A stretch of DNA of 53,780 bases, taken from the NCBI GenBank assembly GCA_001805055.1, contig MHDZ01000062.1:1-53780 (forward strand). Direction: 5' to 3'. The notes under the pieces are model-generated. The model worked only from the letters and a program-made list of their open reading frames with translations, did no database searches and was not told where the DNA came from. The DNA is from Nitrospirae bacterium GWC2_57_13. Its GTDB lineage: Bacteria > Nitrospirota > UBA9217. A program made the translations under genes and the position numbers. Position 1 is the stretch's first letter; each line of letters starts with the position of its first letter. Below, one piece after another: positions 23,750 to 31,965 of this stretch.

Positions 23750-25408
23750 ATGGCAGGGAAGAAAGGACCAGCGAAATATATTTTCGTCACCGGCGGCGTG
23801 GTGTCGTCGCTCGGCAAAGGCCTGGCAGCCGCTTCGACCGGCGCTCTGCTCGAAAGCAGGGGGCTGAAGGTCTCCTTCCTGAAGCTCGATCCCTACATCA
23901 ACGTTGATCCCGGCACCATGAGTCCCTATCAGCACGGCGAGGTCTTTGTGACCGATGACGGCGCCGAAACGGACCTGGACCTGGGCCATTATGAACGCTA
24001 TACCAGCGTCACCATGGGCCAGAAGAACAATTTCACCTCCGGCCGCATTTACAATAATGTGATCGGCAAGGAACGGCGGGGCGACTACCTCGGCGGAACC
24101 GTGCAGGTGGTCCCGCACATTACCGATGAGATCAAGAAGGCGATCACGGACCTGGCGAATGATGAGGACGTGATCATCGTCGAGATCGGCGGGACCGTCG
24201 GCGATATCGAAAGCCTTCCCTTTCTCGAAGCGATCCGGCAGCTCCGGTTCGACCTCGGTAGGGAGAACGTTCTCTACATGCACCTGACCCTTGTGCCCTA
24301 CATCCAGGCGGCCGACGAGCTCAAGACAAAGCCGACGCAGCACAGCGTGAAGGAGCTCAGGGCCATCGGTATCCAGCCGAACGTCCTGCTCTGCAGGAGC
24401 GACCGGGCCATTCCCGAGGACATGAAGAAAAAGATCGCCCTCTTCTGCAACGTGGAGAAGAACAGCGTGATCACGGCCCAGGACGTGGGAACCATCTACG
24501 AGGTCCCCCTGCGGCTGCGCGAAGAAGGGCTTGATGACCGCATCGTCGAATTACTGGACCTCAAGGCGCCGAAAAGGGACCTGACCACCTGGGAAAACAT
24601 CGTCCGCATGATCAAGGCGCCTTCCCGGGAGACGTCCATCGCCCTGGTGGGCAAGTACATCGAGTTGAAGGAGGCCTATAAGAGCCTCTGTGAGGCGCTG
24701 GGCCACGGCGGCATCGCCAATGATGCACGGGTAAAGATATTCTGGGTTGATTCCGAGGACATCGAGAACAAGGGCGCTGCAGAGATGCTGGCGAATATGG
24801 ACGGCATCCTCGTGCCCGGCGGTTTCGGGATCCGGGGGATCGAAGGCAAGATCGCGGCGGTCACCCATGCGAGGGAGGGAAAGATCCCTTATTTCGGCAT
24901 CTGCCTCGGCATGCAATGCGCCGTGATCGAATCGGCCCGGAACCTTGCTGGGCTCAAGGCCGCGAACAGCTCCGAATTCGACCAGCAGACGCCCTATCCC
25001 GTCATCTATCTTCTGGAACAGTGGTATGATTATCGGTCAAAGGCCGTGCAGAAACGCGACATGACCTGCGACAAGGGCGGCAGCATGCGCCTCGGCGCCT
25101 ATCCCTGCAAGCTCGAGAAGGATACCCTTGCCAGCAGGGCCTACAATACCGCTGAGATATCGGAGCGACATCGACACCGGTACGAGTTCAACAACGCTTT
25201 TCGGAAGCAGCTTACCGCAGCCGGCCTGGTGATCAGCGGCCTGTCTCCTGACGGCGAGCTTGTTGAGATCATCGAGCGGAAGGACCATCCCTGGTTCCTG
25301 GGCTGCCAGTTCCATCCTGAATTCAAGTCCACGCCGCGCGAACCCCATCCGCTCTTCACGGCCTTCATCGGCGCGGCATTGGCGAATAAAAAGCGCGTCA
25401 GCGGGTAG
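23750..25408 (+). CDS. pyrG: CTP synthase
   Basis: Aminates UTP to CTP using glutamine. The 552 residues have the N-terminal synthase domain ([11 protein letters not shown]-loop at residues 15-24, then [17 protein letters not shown]) and the C-terminal class I glutaminase with nucleophile Cys in [11 protein letters not shown] and the His-Glu pair in CQFHPEFKS. It is housekeeping, but its location between kdsB and kdsA is conserved in many Gram-negative bacteria and fits the CTP need of CMP-Kdo synthesis. Confidence 0.97.
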   Translation: MAGKKGPAKYIFVTGGVVSSLGKGLAAASTGALLESRGLKVSFLKLDPYINVDPGTMSPYQHGEVFVTDDGAETDLDLGHYERYTSVTMGQKNNFTSGRIYNNVIGKERRGDYLGGTVQVVPHITDEIKKAITDLANDEDVIIVEIGGTVGDIESLPFLEAIRQLRFDLGRENVLYMHLTLVPYIQAADELKTKPTQHSVKELRAIGIQPNVLLCRSDRAIPEDMKKKIALFCNVEKNSVITAQDVGTIYEVPLRLREEGLDDRIVELLDLKAPKRDLTTWENIVRMIKAPSRETSIALVGKYIELKEAYKSLCEALGHGGIANDARVKIFWVDSEDIENKGAAEMLANMDGILVPGGFGIRGIEGKIAAVTHAREGKIPYFGICLGMQCAVIESARNLAGLKAANSSEFDQQTPYPVIYLLEQWYDYRSKAVQKRDMTCDKGGSMRLGAYPCKLEKDTLASRAYNTAEISERHRHRYEFNNAFRKQLTAAGLVISGLSPDGELVEIIERKDHPWFLGCQFHPEFKSTPREPHPLFTAFIGAALANKKRVSG

Positions 25409-25410
25409 GA

Positions 25411-25465
25411 TCTAGCAGAGAGCAGAGGGCATGGCGCATGGTGTAGCGCATAGCTCGTAATTCAG
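25411..25465. repeat. Heptad repeat element after pyrG
   Basis: Heptads beginning within a few bases of the pyrG stop codon (GCAGAGA, GCAGAGG, GCATGGC, GCATGGT, GTAGCGC, ATAGCTC). This copy shows the GCAGAGG and GCATGGC types grading into the ATAGCTC type in one tract, linking the subfamilies. Confidence 0.65.
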
Positions 25466-25477
25466 AAAGCCGTCAGC

Positions 25478-25625
25478 TATTAACGGTCTCAAAATAGACT
25501 GAACATGCTTCGTTAAATCTCCCCTCGCCCCTCTTTTCCAAAGAGGGGTAAATTCCTCCCTTTGGCAAAGGGAGGTTAGGAGGGATTTTCGATATGATGT
25601 CGATATTATTATGAGACCGTTAATA
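25478..25625. mobile_element. MITE-like nested inverted-repeat element
   Basis: A 148-base unit bounded by a perfect 14-base terminal inverted repeat, TATTAACGGTCTCA (25478-25491) and TGAGACCGTTAATA (25612-25625). Inside is a second imperfect pair, AAATCTCCC... and ...GGAGGGATTT. Inside that are two strong hairpins, CCCCTCTTTTCCAAAGAGGGG and a 9-bp stem CCTCCCTTT/AAAGGGAGG. It has no coding capacity. The inner part resembles CCCCTTT-type hairpin repeats common in environmental genomes. Confidence 0.6.
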
Positions 25626-25659
25626 ATTGACGCCTGCGTGACCCGGTTGGAGTAAAAAC

Positions 25660-26481
25660 GTGACAAAAGCGATCCAGATAGAAGACATTAAACTCGGAGG
25701 CGACGCGCCTCTGGTGCTGATTGCCGGGCCCTGCGTGATCGAATCCGAGCAGGCGGCAATGGATGCCGCAGAACGCCTCAAGCGGATCACTGCGGATCTC
25801 GGAATCCCCTTCATCTTTAAATCGTCCTATGACAAAGCGAACAGAAGTTCCGTAAAATCTTATCGTGGCCCCGGACTGAAGCAGGGACTGCGGATCCTTT
25901 CAAAGATCGCGCAGGACCTGGACCTGCCGATTCTGTCCGACATCCACCGTTTCGAGGAAATCGCTCCGGCAGCAGAGGTGCTTGATGTCATTCAGATCCC
26001 GGCGTTCCTTTCGCGCCAGACCGATCTACTGCTCGAGACAGCCAGGACCGGCAGGGTGGTTAACATCAAAAAAGGCCAGTTTCTGGCGCCCTGGGACATG
26101 AAGAACGCCGTGGAAAAAGCGGCATCTACGGGGAACGACCGCATCTGTGTGACCGAACGCGGTGTGTCCTTCGGCTACAATAATCTCGTCGTGGACATGC
26201 GAAGCCTGCCGGTGATGCGCGGATTCGGAGTACCCGTCATTTTTGACGCCACCCATTCGGTCCAGCTCCCTGGAGGGGCCGGACATGCATCGTCAGGCGA
26301 CCGGAGGTTCGTGCCGCACCTGACGCGGGCCGCAGTCGCCGCGGGCATCGACGGATTGTTCATGGAGGTTCATCCCTGTCCTGACGAAGCACTGTGCGAC
26401 GGCCCGAACATGATGAGCCTCGACGAGCTACCATCGCTTCTGAAGCAGGTGATGGAGATAGACGGGATCGTGAAGAGGTAA
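25660..26481 (+). CDS. kdsA: 3-deoxy-8-phosphooctulonate synthase
   Basis: Condenses arabinose-5-phosphate and phosphoenolpyruvate to Kdo-8-phosphate. The 273 residues have the family motifs IAGPCVIES, FKSSYDKANRSS and the later FDATHSVQLPGG. Translation starts at GTG 25660 with TTGGAG upstream. It is followed by kdsD and kdsC, giving a complete Kdo synthesis order in one direction. Confidence 0.96.
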   Translation: MTKAIQIEDIKLGGDAPLVLIAGPCVIESEQAAMDAAERLKRITADLGIPFIFKSSYDKANRSSVKSYRGPGLKQGLRILSKIAQDLDLPILSDIHRFEEIAPAAEVLDVIQIPAFLSRQTDLLLETARTGRVVNIKKGQFLAPWDMKNAVEKAASTGNDRICVTERGVSFGYNNLVVDMRSLPVMRGFGVPVIFDATHSVQLPGGAGHASSGDRRFVPHLTRAAVAAGIDGLFMEVHPCPDEALCDGPNMMSLDELPSLLKQVMEIDGIVKR

Positions 26482-26571
26482 ATATGGACCGAGCCGACCG
26501 TGTCGGCGTAAAGAACGGCCACACGCCCCGCCCCGTTTCCAAATGGTAGAGGACGCGGGACGGGGGTTGCC

Positions 26572-27561
26572 TTGGTCCAAAAAGTAATCATGGTAAAAGA
26601 ACAGGCAAAACGAGTACTGCGCATCGAAGCCGACGCCATTGCCGCGCTGATCGAGAGGATAGACGAACGGTTCGAACAGGCCGTTGACCTTATCCTGAAC
26701 TGCAGCGGCAGGGTTGTTGTCTCGGGCATGGGCAAATCGGGCCTTATCGGCAAGAAGATCGCCTCCACCTTCGCCTCCACAGGCACGCCGGCGCTCTTCC
26801 TGCATCCGGCCGAGGGCGTGCACGGCGACCTCGGCATGGTAACGCGGGGCGATCTGGTGATAGCGATCTCGAACAGCGGTGAGACCGAAGAGATCGCGCG
26901 TATGCTGCCGTCCTTTAAGCGTCTGGATATCAGGCTCATTGCGCTCACCGGAAATAGCAGATCCACCCTTGCCAAAAACAGCGACGTGGTGCTGGATGTA
27001 GGCGTTGCGGAAGAAGCCTGCCCCCTGGGGCTCGCGCCGACAGCCAGCACAACGGCCACACTGGCAATGGGTGATGCCCTGGCAGTTGCGCTGCTGGACA
27101 AACGCGGCTTCAAAAAAGAGGATTTTGCCTTTTTTCACCCGGGCGGAAGCTTGGGGAAACGCCTGCTTCTGCATGTCCGCGATTTGATGCACATCGACGC
27201 CGACGTACCGGCAGTGTCCGAGGACACGCTGATCAAGGACGCCATTTACGAGATCTCATCCAAAAAGATGGGTGTCACCGCCGTACTGAACGGGAAGGGC
27301 GCTCTCTCGGGCATCATCTCCGATGGAGACCTCCGGCGCTGGATGGAAAAGACCGAGAAAAGCGGCGAGAACCTGCTGAACAAGAAAGCGGGGGCTATCA
27401 TGACGAAGAACCCCAAGACCATCTCACAGAACGCCCTGGCTGCCGAGGCTGTGGCAATCATGGAAAAATATTCTATCACGTCGCTCTTTGTCATGGAGCA
27501 GGGCGGAGCTCCCGACGGCATCATCCATCTCCATGACATGCTGAAGGCGGGGGTGGTTTAA
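26572..27561 (+). CDS. kdsD: Arabinose-5-phosphate isomerase (SIS and CBS domains)
   Basis: Isomerises ribulose-5-phosphate to arabinose-5-phosphate, the Kdo precursor. An N-terminal SIS domain (SGMGKSGLIGKKIASTFAST, then PAEGVHGDLGMV) is followed by two CBS domains from about residue 205, with the typical GIISDGDLRRW. It is 329 residues from TTG 26572, or 323 from ATG 26590; the TTG has the better upstream G-rich site, but neither is certain. The 90-base gap after kdsA holds nothing recognisable. kdsC follows after one base. Confidence 0.94.
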   Translation: MVQKVIMVKEQAKRVLRIEADAIAALIERIDERFEQAVDLILNCSGRVVVSGMGKSGLIGKKIASTFASTGTPALFLHPAEGVHGDLGMVTRGDLVIAISNSGETEEIARMLPSFKRLDIRLIALTGNSRSTLAKNSDVVLDVGVAEEACPLGLAPTASTTATLAMGDALAVALLDKRGFKKEDFAFFHPGGSLGKRLLLHVRDLMHIDADVPAVSEDTLIKDAIYEISSKKMGVTAVLNGKGALSGIISDGDLRRWMEKTEKSGENLLNKKAGAIMTKNPKTISQNALAAEAVAIMEKYSITSLFVMEQGGAPDGIIHLHDMLKAGVV

Positions 27562-27562
27562 T

Positions 27563-28081
27563 TTGAAAAAAAGCAACCAGACCATCCAATCTCGTGCAAA
27601 AAAAATAAAACTCCTTCTGCTCGACGTTGACGGAGTGCTGACAGACGGACGGATCATTCTGGACAACCAGGGAAACGAGTTGAAGGCCTTCAACGTCCGC
27701 GATGGACACGGCATCAAGCTCGCCCAGCGAGCAGGCATCGTTATCGGCATCATCACCGGCCGGTCATCGGAGGTCGTGAACATCCGTGCCCGCGAACTGG
27801 GCATCCAGGAAGTGCACCAGGGCGCCCACGACAAGCTCCTGGTCTACGACACGATACTGGCAAAACACGGTATCACTGACGAAGAAACAGCCTTTATCGG
27901 CGATGATATCGTTGATGTGCCCATTTTTCATCGCGTGGGCCTTGCCGTGACCGTGGCAGACGCTGATCCTTCCGTAAAACCCTTCGTGCACATGACCACC
28001 ATGGCCGCCGGCGGTCGCGGCGCAGTGCGTGAGTTCATCAATTTTACCCTGAAACAACAGGGCAAGCAGCCGTCACCATGA
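27563..28081 (+). CDS. kdsC: 3-deoxy-manno-octulosonate-8-phosphatase
   Basis: HAD-superfamily phosphatase releasing Kdo from Kdo-8-phosphate. The 172 residues contain motif I DVDGVLTDG (Asp21 nucleophile, Asp23), the threonine motif IITGRSSE and the distal GDDIVDVPIF. As usual for KdsC it lacks a cap domain and works as a tetramer. Translation starts at TTG 27563. Its stop overlaps the acyltransferase start by four bases. Confidence 0.95.
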   Translation: MKKSNQTIQSRAKKIKLLLLDVDGVLTDGRIILDNQGNELKAFNVRDGHGIKLAQRAGIVIGIITGRSSEVVNIRARELGIQEVHQGAHDKLLVYDTILAKHGITDEETAFIGDDIVDVPIFHRVGLAVTVADADPSVKPFVHMTTMAAGGRGAVREFINFTLKQQGKQPSP

Positions 28082-28977
28082 GCAGCCGGACAGTGCGAGC
28101 GCGCAAGACCTTCAACCGGCTGTCCCTCCAGGCGGTCATTCAGTCGATCCGGCTCATTTCCTGGGTTCTGCCCTATTGGCTGGCTGTCCGGTTAGGCGCT
28201 GCGCTCGGTTTGTGCGCATACTTCCTTCTGCCTCGGGACCGCAACCGAGCGATCAGTCATCTTGGCATGGTCTATCAGGACCAGGGCGCTGCATGGATCC
28301 GGCGGACAGCGAGAAGGAACTTCATACACCTGGGCAGATCCCTGCTCGAACTGATGGTCATGACGCCGCGCAGACTTGAGCGATCGGTCAGGTTCGAAGG
28401 CCTCGACAATCTCGAGCACGCCCTTCAGCAGGGCAAGGGCGCGTTGTTTTACACGGGCCACATCGGCAACTGGGAACTGCTGGGCGCTGCCGTGGGCAGG
28501 AGTTTCCCGCTCAGCGCCGTAGCCGTTCCCATTGTTCCGGAAAATGTGAACGATCTGCTCCTGGAGCTGCGTGCACGCTTTGGCATCAAGACCATTCTGC
28601 GCGGCAGGCCGGGGGCATCGCGCGAGCTGATCCGCATTTTTCGGGAAAACAGGATACTGGGAATGCTTATTGATCAGGACACGGATGTGGAGAGCGCCTT
28701 CGTGGACTTCATGGGCAGGCCTGCCTGGACGCCCACGGCCGCGGCGTCCATAGCGCTCAAGTTCGGCGCCGCAGTGCTCTTCGGATACATCCGCCGGGAT
28801 CAGGACGGGCATCACGTCGTTACGATCGAGGGCCCCCTGGTGCTGACGCGCACCGGGAACGAGGAACAGGACATCGTGACAAACACAGCGCAGTTCACCA
28901 GAAAGATCGAAGAGGCCGTACGACGCTACCCGGAACAGTGGGTATGGATGCACCGCCGATGGAGACGACAACCGTGA
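28078..28977 (+). CDS. lpxL: Lipid A biosynthesis acyltransferase, LpxL/HtrB family
   Basis: Inner-membrane late acyltransferase that adds a secondary acyl chain to Kdo-lipid A. The 299 residues have an N-terminal membrane anchor (about 24-51) and the catalytic HX4E motif His128-Glu133 in TGHIGNWELLG. Later family blocks include GMLIDQDTD. The position directly after the Kdo genes fits the requirement for Kdo-bearing substrate. Exact acyl specificity cannot be read from sequence. Confidence 0.88.
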   Translation: MSSRTVRARKTFNRLSLQAVIQSIRLISWVLPYWLAVRLGAALGLCAYFLLPRDRNRAISHLGMVYQDQGAAWIRRTARRNFIHLGRSLLELMVMTPRRLERSVRFEGLDNLEHALQQGKGALFYTGHIGNWELLGAAVGRSFPLSAVAVPIVPENVNDLLLELRARFGIKTILRGRPGASRELIRIFRENRILGMLIDQDTDVESAFVDFMGRPAWTPTAAASIALKFGAAVLFGYIRRDQDGHHVVTIEGPLVLTRTGNEEQDIVTNTAQFTRKIEEAVRRYPEQWVWMHRRWRRQP

Positions 28978-29519
28978 ACATTCCGAATCTGCTTTCGATC
29001 AGCAGGATCCTTGCCGTGCCTGTTTTCATCCTGCTGATGATCGACCCCACGCCCCTCAGGGCGCTGATGGCCGGCATGGTCTTCTCCGTGGCCTCGGCAA
29101 CGGACTGGCTCGACGGATTCCTTGCCAGGCGCTGGGGCCAGATCACCAAGCTCGGCAAGCTGCTGGACCCCATTGCCGACAAAATCCTGATCACCTCGGC
29201 GCTGATCATGCTGATCGACATCGAGGGGATCAGAGTGCCTGCATGGATCGCCATCGTCATCATCAGCAGGGAATTCGCGGTCACGGGGCTTCGGGCCATC
29301 GCATCAAGCGATGGCATCGTCATCCCCGCCGAGACCATGGGCAAGTACAAGACTGGTGCCCAGATCACGGCGGTCATTGCCCTGCTGCTTGATTACCACC
29401 TCGGCACCGGATGGATCAACGCGCTGGGATGGGCCGCCCTCTGGGCTGCTATGGTCCTGGCGGTCTATTCCGGTGTGCAGTATTTTATGAGTTACTGGAA
29501 GCAGCTCAACAAAACCTAG
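28974..29519 (+). CDS. pgsA: CDP-diacylglycerol-glycerol-3-phosphate 3-phosphatidyltransferase
   Basis: CDP-alcohol phosphatidyltransferase that makes phosphatidylglycerophosphate at the inner membrane. The signature is complete: Asp44-x2-Asp47-Gly48-x2-Ala51-Arg52-x8-Gly61-x3-Asp65-x3-Asp69. Several hydrophobic helices make up the remainder. GTG 28974 (overlapping the previous stop as GTGA) with GGAG upstream gives a protein starting NIPNLLSISR, the usual family start; upstream in-frame starts at 28938 and 28959 are less likely. 181 residues. Confidence 0.9.
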   Translation: MNIPNLLSISRILAVPVFILLMIDPTPLRALMAGMVFSVASATDWLDGFLARRWGQITKLGKLLDPIADKILITSALIMLIDIEGIRVPAWIAIVIISREFAVTGLRAIASSDGIVIPAETMGKYKTGAQITAVIALLLDYHLGTGWINALGWAALWAAMVLAVYSGVQYFMSYWKQLNKT

Positions 29520-29572
29520 GATCAAGGGTGTATCCTGTATACAGCATGCAGTATACTGAATGCTCGTAGACC
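29520..29572. repeat. Heptad repeat tract between pgsA and plsY
   Basis: Short in-phase heptads (TGTATAC, AGCATGC, AGTATAC, TGAATGC, TCGTAGA) beginning after the pgsA stop. They also form an imperfect GTATAC-centred palindrome. The tract occupies the place where a plsY ribosome site would be expected. Confidence 0.45.
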
Positions 29573-29578
29573 AAAATC

Positions 29579-30178
29579 ATGGACATTTATTTGATCATAG
29601 TAGTTATCGCAAGTGCCTATCTCATCGGCGCCATTCCTTTCGGGCTGCTCTTCTCGAAGATGTTCCTGGGCATCGACGTTCGGTCCGTGGGCAGCGGCAA
29701 TATCGGGGCCACGAACGTGCTGCGCGCCGGCGGCAAGACTGCCGCGCTCCTGACGCTGCTGGCTGATGGGTTGAAGGGCGCGCTTCCCGTGCTCGCTGTA
29801 CGGTACCTCTTCCCTGCGGAACACCTAATTGCCGTTGCGGGGGCCGCTGCTGTAATCGGCCACAACTTCCCGGTCTACCTCGGCTTCAAGGGAGGGAAGG
29901 GGGCTGCCACGGGCTTCGGCGTGATCCTTGCCGTCTCGCCCCTCATCGGCGTCATCTGCCTGCTCACCTGGCTCGGGGCTGCCCTGCTCTGGAAATACTC
30001 GTCACTGGCTGCCTTAACAGCCTTTGCCGCGTATCCGGCGCTGACCTTCTCCCTTGCTCCGGACAGCAACCCCCTCAGCTCGCTTTCCCTTTTTATTGCA
30101 GGGCTGATCTACATTCGCCACCGGGAGAACATAAAACGTCTGCTGGCCGGAAAAGAACCGAAGATAGGGGAGAAGTAG
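29579..30178 (+). CDS. plsY: Acyl-phosphate glycerol-3-phosphate acyltransferase
   Basis: First acylation of glycerol-3-phosphate in phospholipid synthesis, in the inner membrane. The 199 residues show the three PlsY motifs: SxNxGxTN-like SGNIGATNVLRAGG, the GHNFPVYLGFKGGKGAAT motif and IRHRENIKRL at the C-terminus, with five membrane spans. No clear ribosome site precedes ATG 29579. Together with pgsA it makes a short phospholipid module after the lipid A genes. A heptad tract starts at its TAG stop. Confidence 0.94.
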   Translation: MDIYLIIVVIASAYLIGAIPFGLLFSKMFLGIDVRSVGSGNIGATNVLRAGGKTAALLTLLADGLKGALPVLAVRYLFPAEHLIAVAGAAAVIGHNFPVYLGFKGGKGAATGFGVILAVSPLIGVICLLTWLGAALLWKYSSLAALTAFAAYPALTFSLAPDSNPLSSLSLFIAGLIYIRHRENIKRLLAGKEPKIGEK

Positions 30179-30290
30179 CGCAGAGAGCAGAGCGCAAAGA
30201 GTGGATACTAACCCCTATGCCCCATGCTCAATGCCCATACACTACGAACTCTTTTACTATGAACTACGAGCTGCGAACTATGAACTATAA
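30179..30290. repeat. Heptad repeat element spanning plsY end and the VanZ gene start
   Basis: GCAGAGA/GCAGAGC units after the plsY stop, an ACTAACCCC core, CCATGCT units, then CTATGAA/CTACGAG/CTGCGAA/CTATGAA units. The tract runs through the in-frame starts of the next gene, so those methionine codons are repeat-derived. Confidence 0.7.
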
Positions 30291-31467
30291 AAAACTGCTC
30301 TGGTGGATTCCCACTATCGTCTGTATCGTTGCCATTATATTCATGGCAACGCAGCCTGTGCCGAGACTGCCGGCTAAACAGCTTGATAAGGTCGTCCACG
30401 TTGCGCTCTACGGCGTACTGGCGTTCCTGCTGTATCTTTCACTGCATTATACCGGAGTAAAAAGAACACTCCTCATCGCCATTCTTATTGCTGTTCTGGT
30501 CGGAGCAGTAGATGAATCACTGCAGGCTCTCACCAAAAGCCGACACTCCAGTATTGACGATTTTTTCGCAGATCTTGTCGGCGCAGCAGCAGGAGGAATG
30601 ATCTGCCGGAAACTGATTTCTCCCCGGAACATATCCTTTTTTTTCGCTGTGCTCCTCATCACCGCTTTCTTCCGGCCTTATCCGGCACAAGCCGATGAAC
30701 TCGATGTATTGAATCGTCCAGTGAATGTATCAGGGCTCACAGGCATGCTGGTCACAACGTCACCTTATACAACGCCTCAAGGCGTAGTTGAGCTGGGTAT
30801 TTCCGGCCTGGACGAAAGCAGCATCAAACCTGTCTATTCTCAGAGCGAATTCCCCCTGACAATTACCGTCGGCCTTACCGAGAGATCGGAACTTGCGCTG
30901 CGGGGATCCTATTGGCATGTAGAGGACGAAGACAAGAAAAAAAGCCGAGGGGCTGGGGACGCTGAGCTGTCGTGGAAATGGAATTTTATTACTGCCGAAG
31001 AGTACTCGACCAAACCTGCCGTGGCGCTGATCATCGCAGGTATTTTCCCGACCGCTGAACAGGTGGGGGGATTCAGCAGTGTTGTGCACTGGGGCGCCCG
31101 GGCAGGTCTTTCAGGCGGAATAGAAATTACCTGGGAAGAACATGTTATGGCAATCTATGCCGATGTCCAACTCTCCGTCCAGGATCTTTCCGACGAAGCG
31201 CTGCGCGATCGGTATCACACAGCAAATGCCGGCCTGCTCTTTCCCGTGAGCAAACACCGGAACATCCAGCTCATACTTGAATACAACATTGTAAGTGGAA
31301 AGGATCAGGATTCCATCTACGGTCTCGATCATACCGCCGTAACTCCCGGGATACGGCTTGTTTCTGAAGGGTTCAACTTTTCCATGGGAATGCAGTTCCT
31401 TCGCAAAGAACGCTCCGACGAGGACAATTCGACCCGGGTGATCGGCACGACGAGCATAAAGTTCTGA
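30280..31467 (+). CDS. VanZ-like membrane domain fused to beta-barrel-like exported domain
   Basis: About 395 residues in two dissimilar parts. The first 125 residues form a VanZ-like domain with four hydrophobic spans (LLWWIPTIVCIVAIIF, then TQPVPR and a DESLQ...SRHSSIDDFFADLVGA motif). Next comes a basic stretch, a hydrophobic segment and AQADELD, exactly like a Sec signal peptide with an Ala-x-Ala cleavage site. The last 260 residues alternate polar and hydrophobic residues with a terminal Phe (TTSIKF), as in outer-membrane barrels. An internal AGGAGGAATG at 30591-30600 could start the second part separately. ATG 30280 is the start nearest the VanZ domain; ATG 30259 and 30217 are possible and repeat-derived. 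Function unknown. Confidence 0.6.
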   Translation: MNYKKLLWWIPTIVCIVAIIFMATQPVPRLPAKQLDKVVHVALYGVLAFLLYLSLHYTGVKRTLLIAILIAVLVGAVDESLQALTKSRHSSIDDFFADLVGAAAGGMICRKLISPRNISFFFAVLLITAFFRPYPAQADELDVLNRPVNVSGLTGMLVTTSPYTTPQGVVELGISGLDESSIKPVYSQSEFPLTITVGLTERSELALRGSYWHVEDEDKKKSRGAGDAELSWKWNFITAEEYSTKPAVALIIAGIFPTAEQVGGFSSVVHWGARAGLSGGIEITWEEHVMAIYADVQLSVQDLSDEALRDRYHTANAGLLFPVSKHRNIQLILEYNIVSGKDQDSIYGLDHTAVTPGIRLVSEGFNFSMGMQFLRKERSDEDNSTRVIGTTSIKF

Positions 31468-31477
31468 TGTGATTTGG

Positions 31478-31520
31478 GCAAGGAGCATGGCGCTAAGGGC
31501 AGAGAGTTTAGTTGAGAGTC
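31478..31520. repeat. Heptad tract after the VanZ-fusion gene
   Basis: GCAAGGA, GCATGGC, GCTAAGG, GCAGAGA, GTTTAGT, a half-element with the purine-rich arm. The following 280 bases (31521-31799) are AT-rich and hold a lone GCGGATAAA fragment, a weak AGGCC...GGCCT hairpin near 31620-31645 and the short inverted repeat ATAAT...ATTAT near 31670. No gene is seen there. Confidence 0.5.
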
Positions 31521-31799
31521 CATCCTGAATAAAGCATTTGGAAGCGGATAAAAGCTGGAACAGAAGTTCATGGTGTAGGTATGGCAGCGCAGCGCGAAAT
31601 TGCTGTGGTCCACAGAAAGCAGGCCTTAGTAGTTTGGGGCCTTTTATATCAGATCCTTGATTTGACATAATATACATTATCAGACAATATTCAAAGCAAG
31701 AAAATGGTTGATATGTTAGCGTTTAACCATTTGAATTTTAATTCATTTTTGCATAAACGGACGATACGCTGGCAGGTTAAACAACTACTTGAATTTTAG

Positions 31800-31965
31800 C
31801 ATGAGCGGTCAGTGATCAGTCATCAGCAGTCAGTGATCAGCTATGGGCTGTGAGCTAAGAACTACGAGCCATCAGTATTCAGCTATCAGCTACGATCTAT
31901 GAGCTATTTTACTCTATGCTCTCTGCGCTCTGCACTATGCGATACCGGCAATCAGCTATGAGCCT
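31800..31965. repeat. Long heptad array entering the galE 3' end
   Basis: More than twenty heptads in one phase (GGTCAGT, GATCAGT, CATCAGC, ... TATCAGC, TACGATC, TATGAGC, then CTCTATG, CTCTCTG, CACTATG). It is the longest array in the window. Its end covers the last codons and stop of galE, which is read on the reverse strand. Confidence 0.8.

Noticed and set aside
31800-31965. CRISPR array
   Set aside because: The repeats are 7 bases long, contiguous and degenerate, without the 23-40 base repeats and unique spacers of CRISPR, and no cas genes are present.
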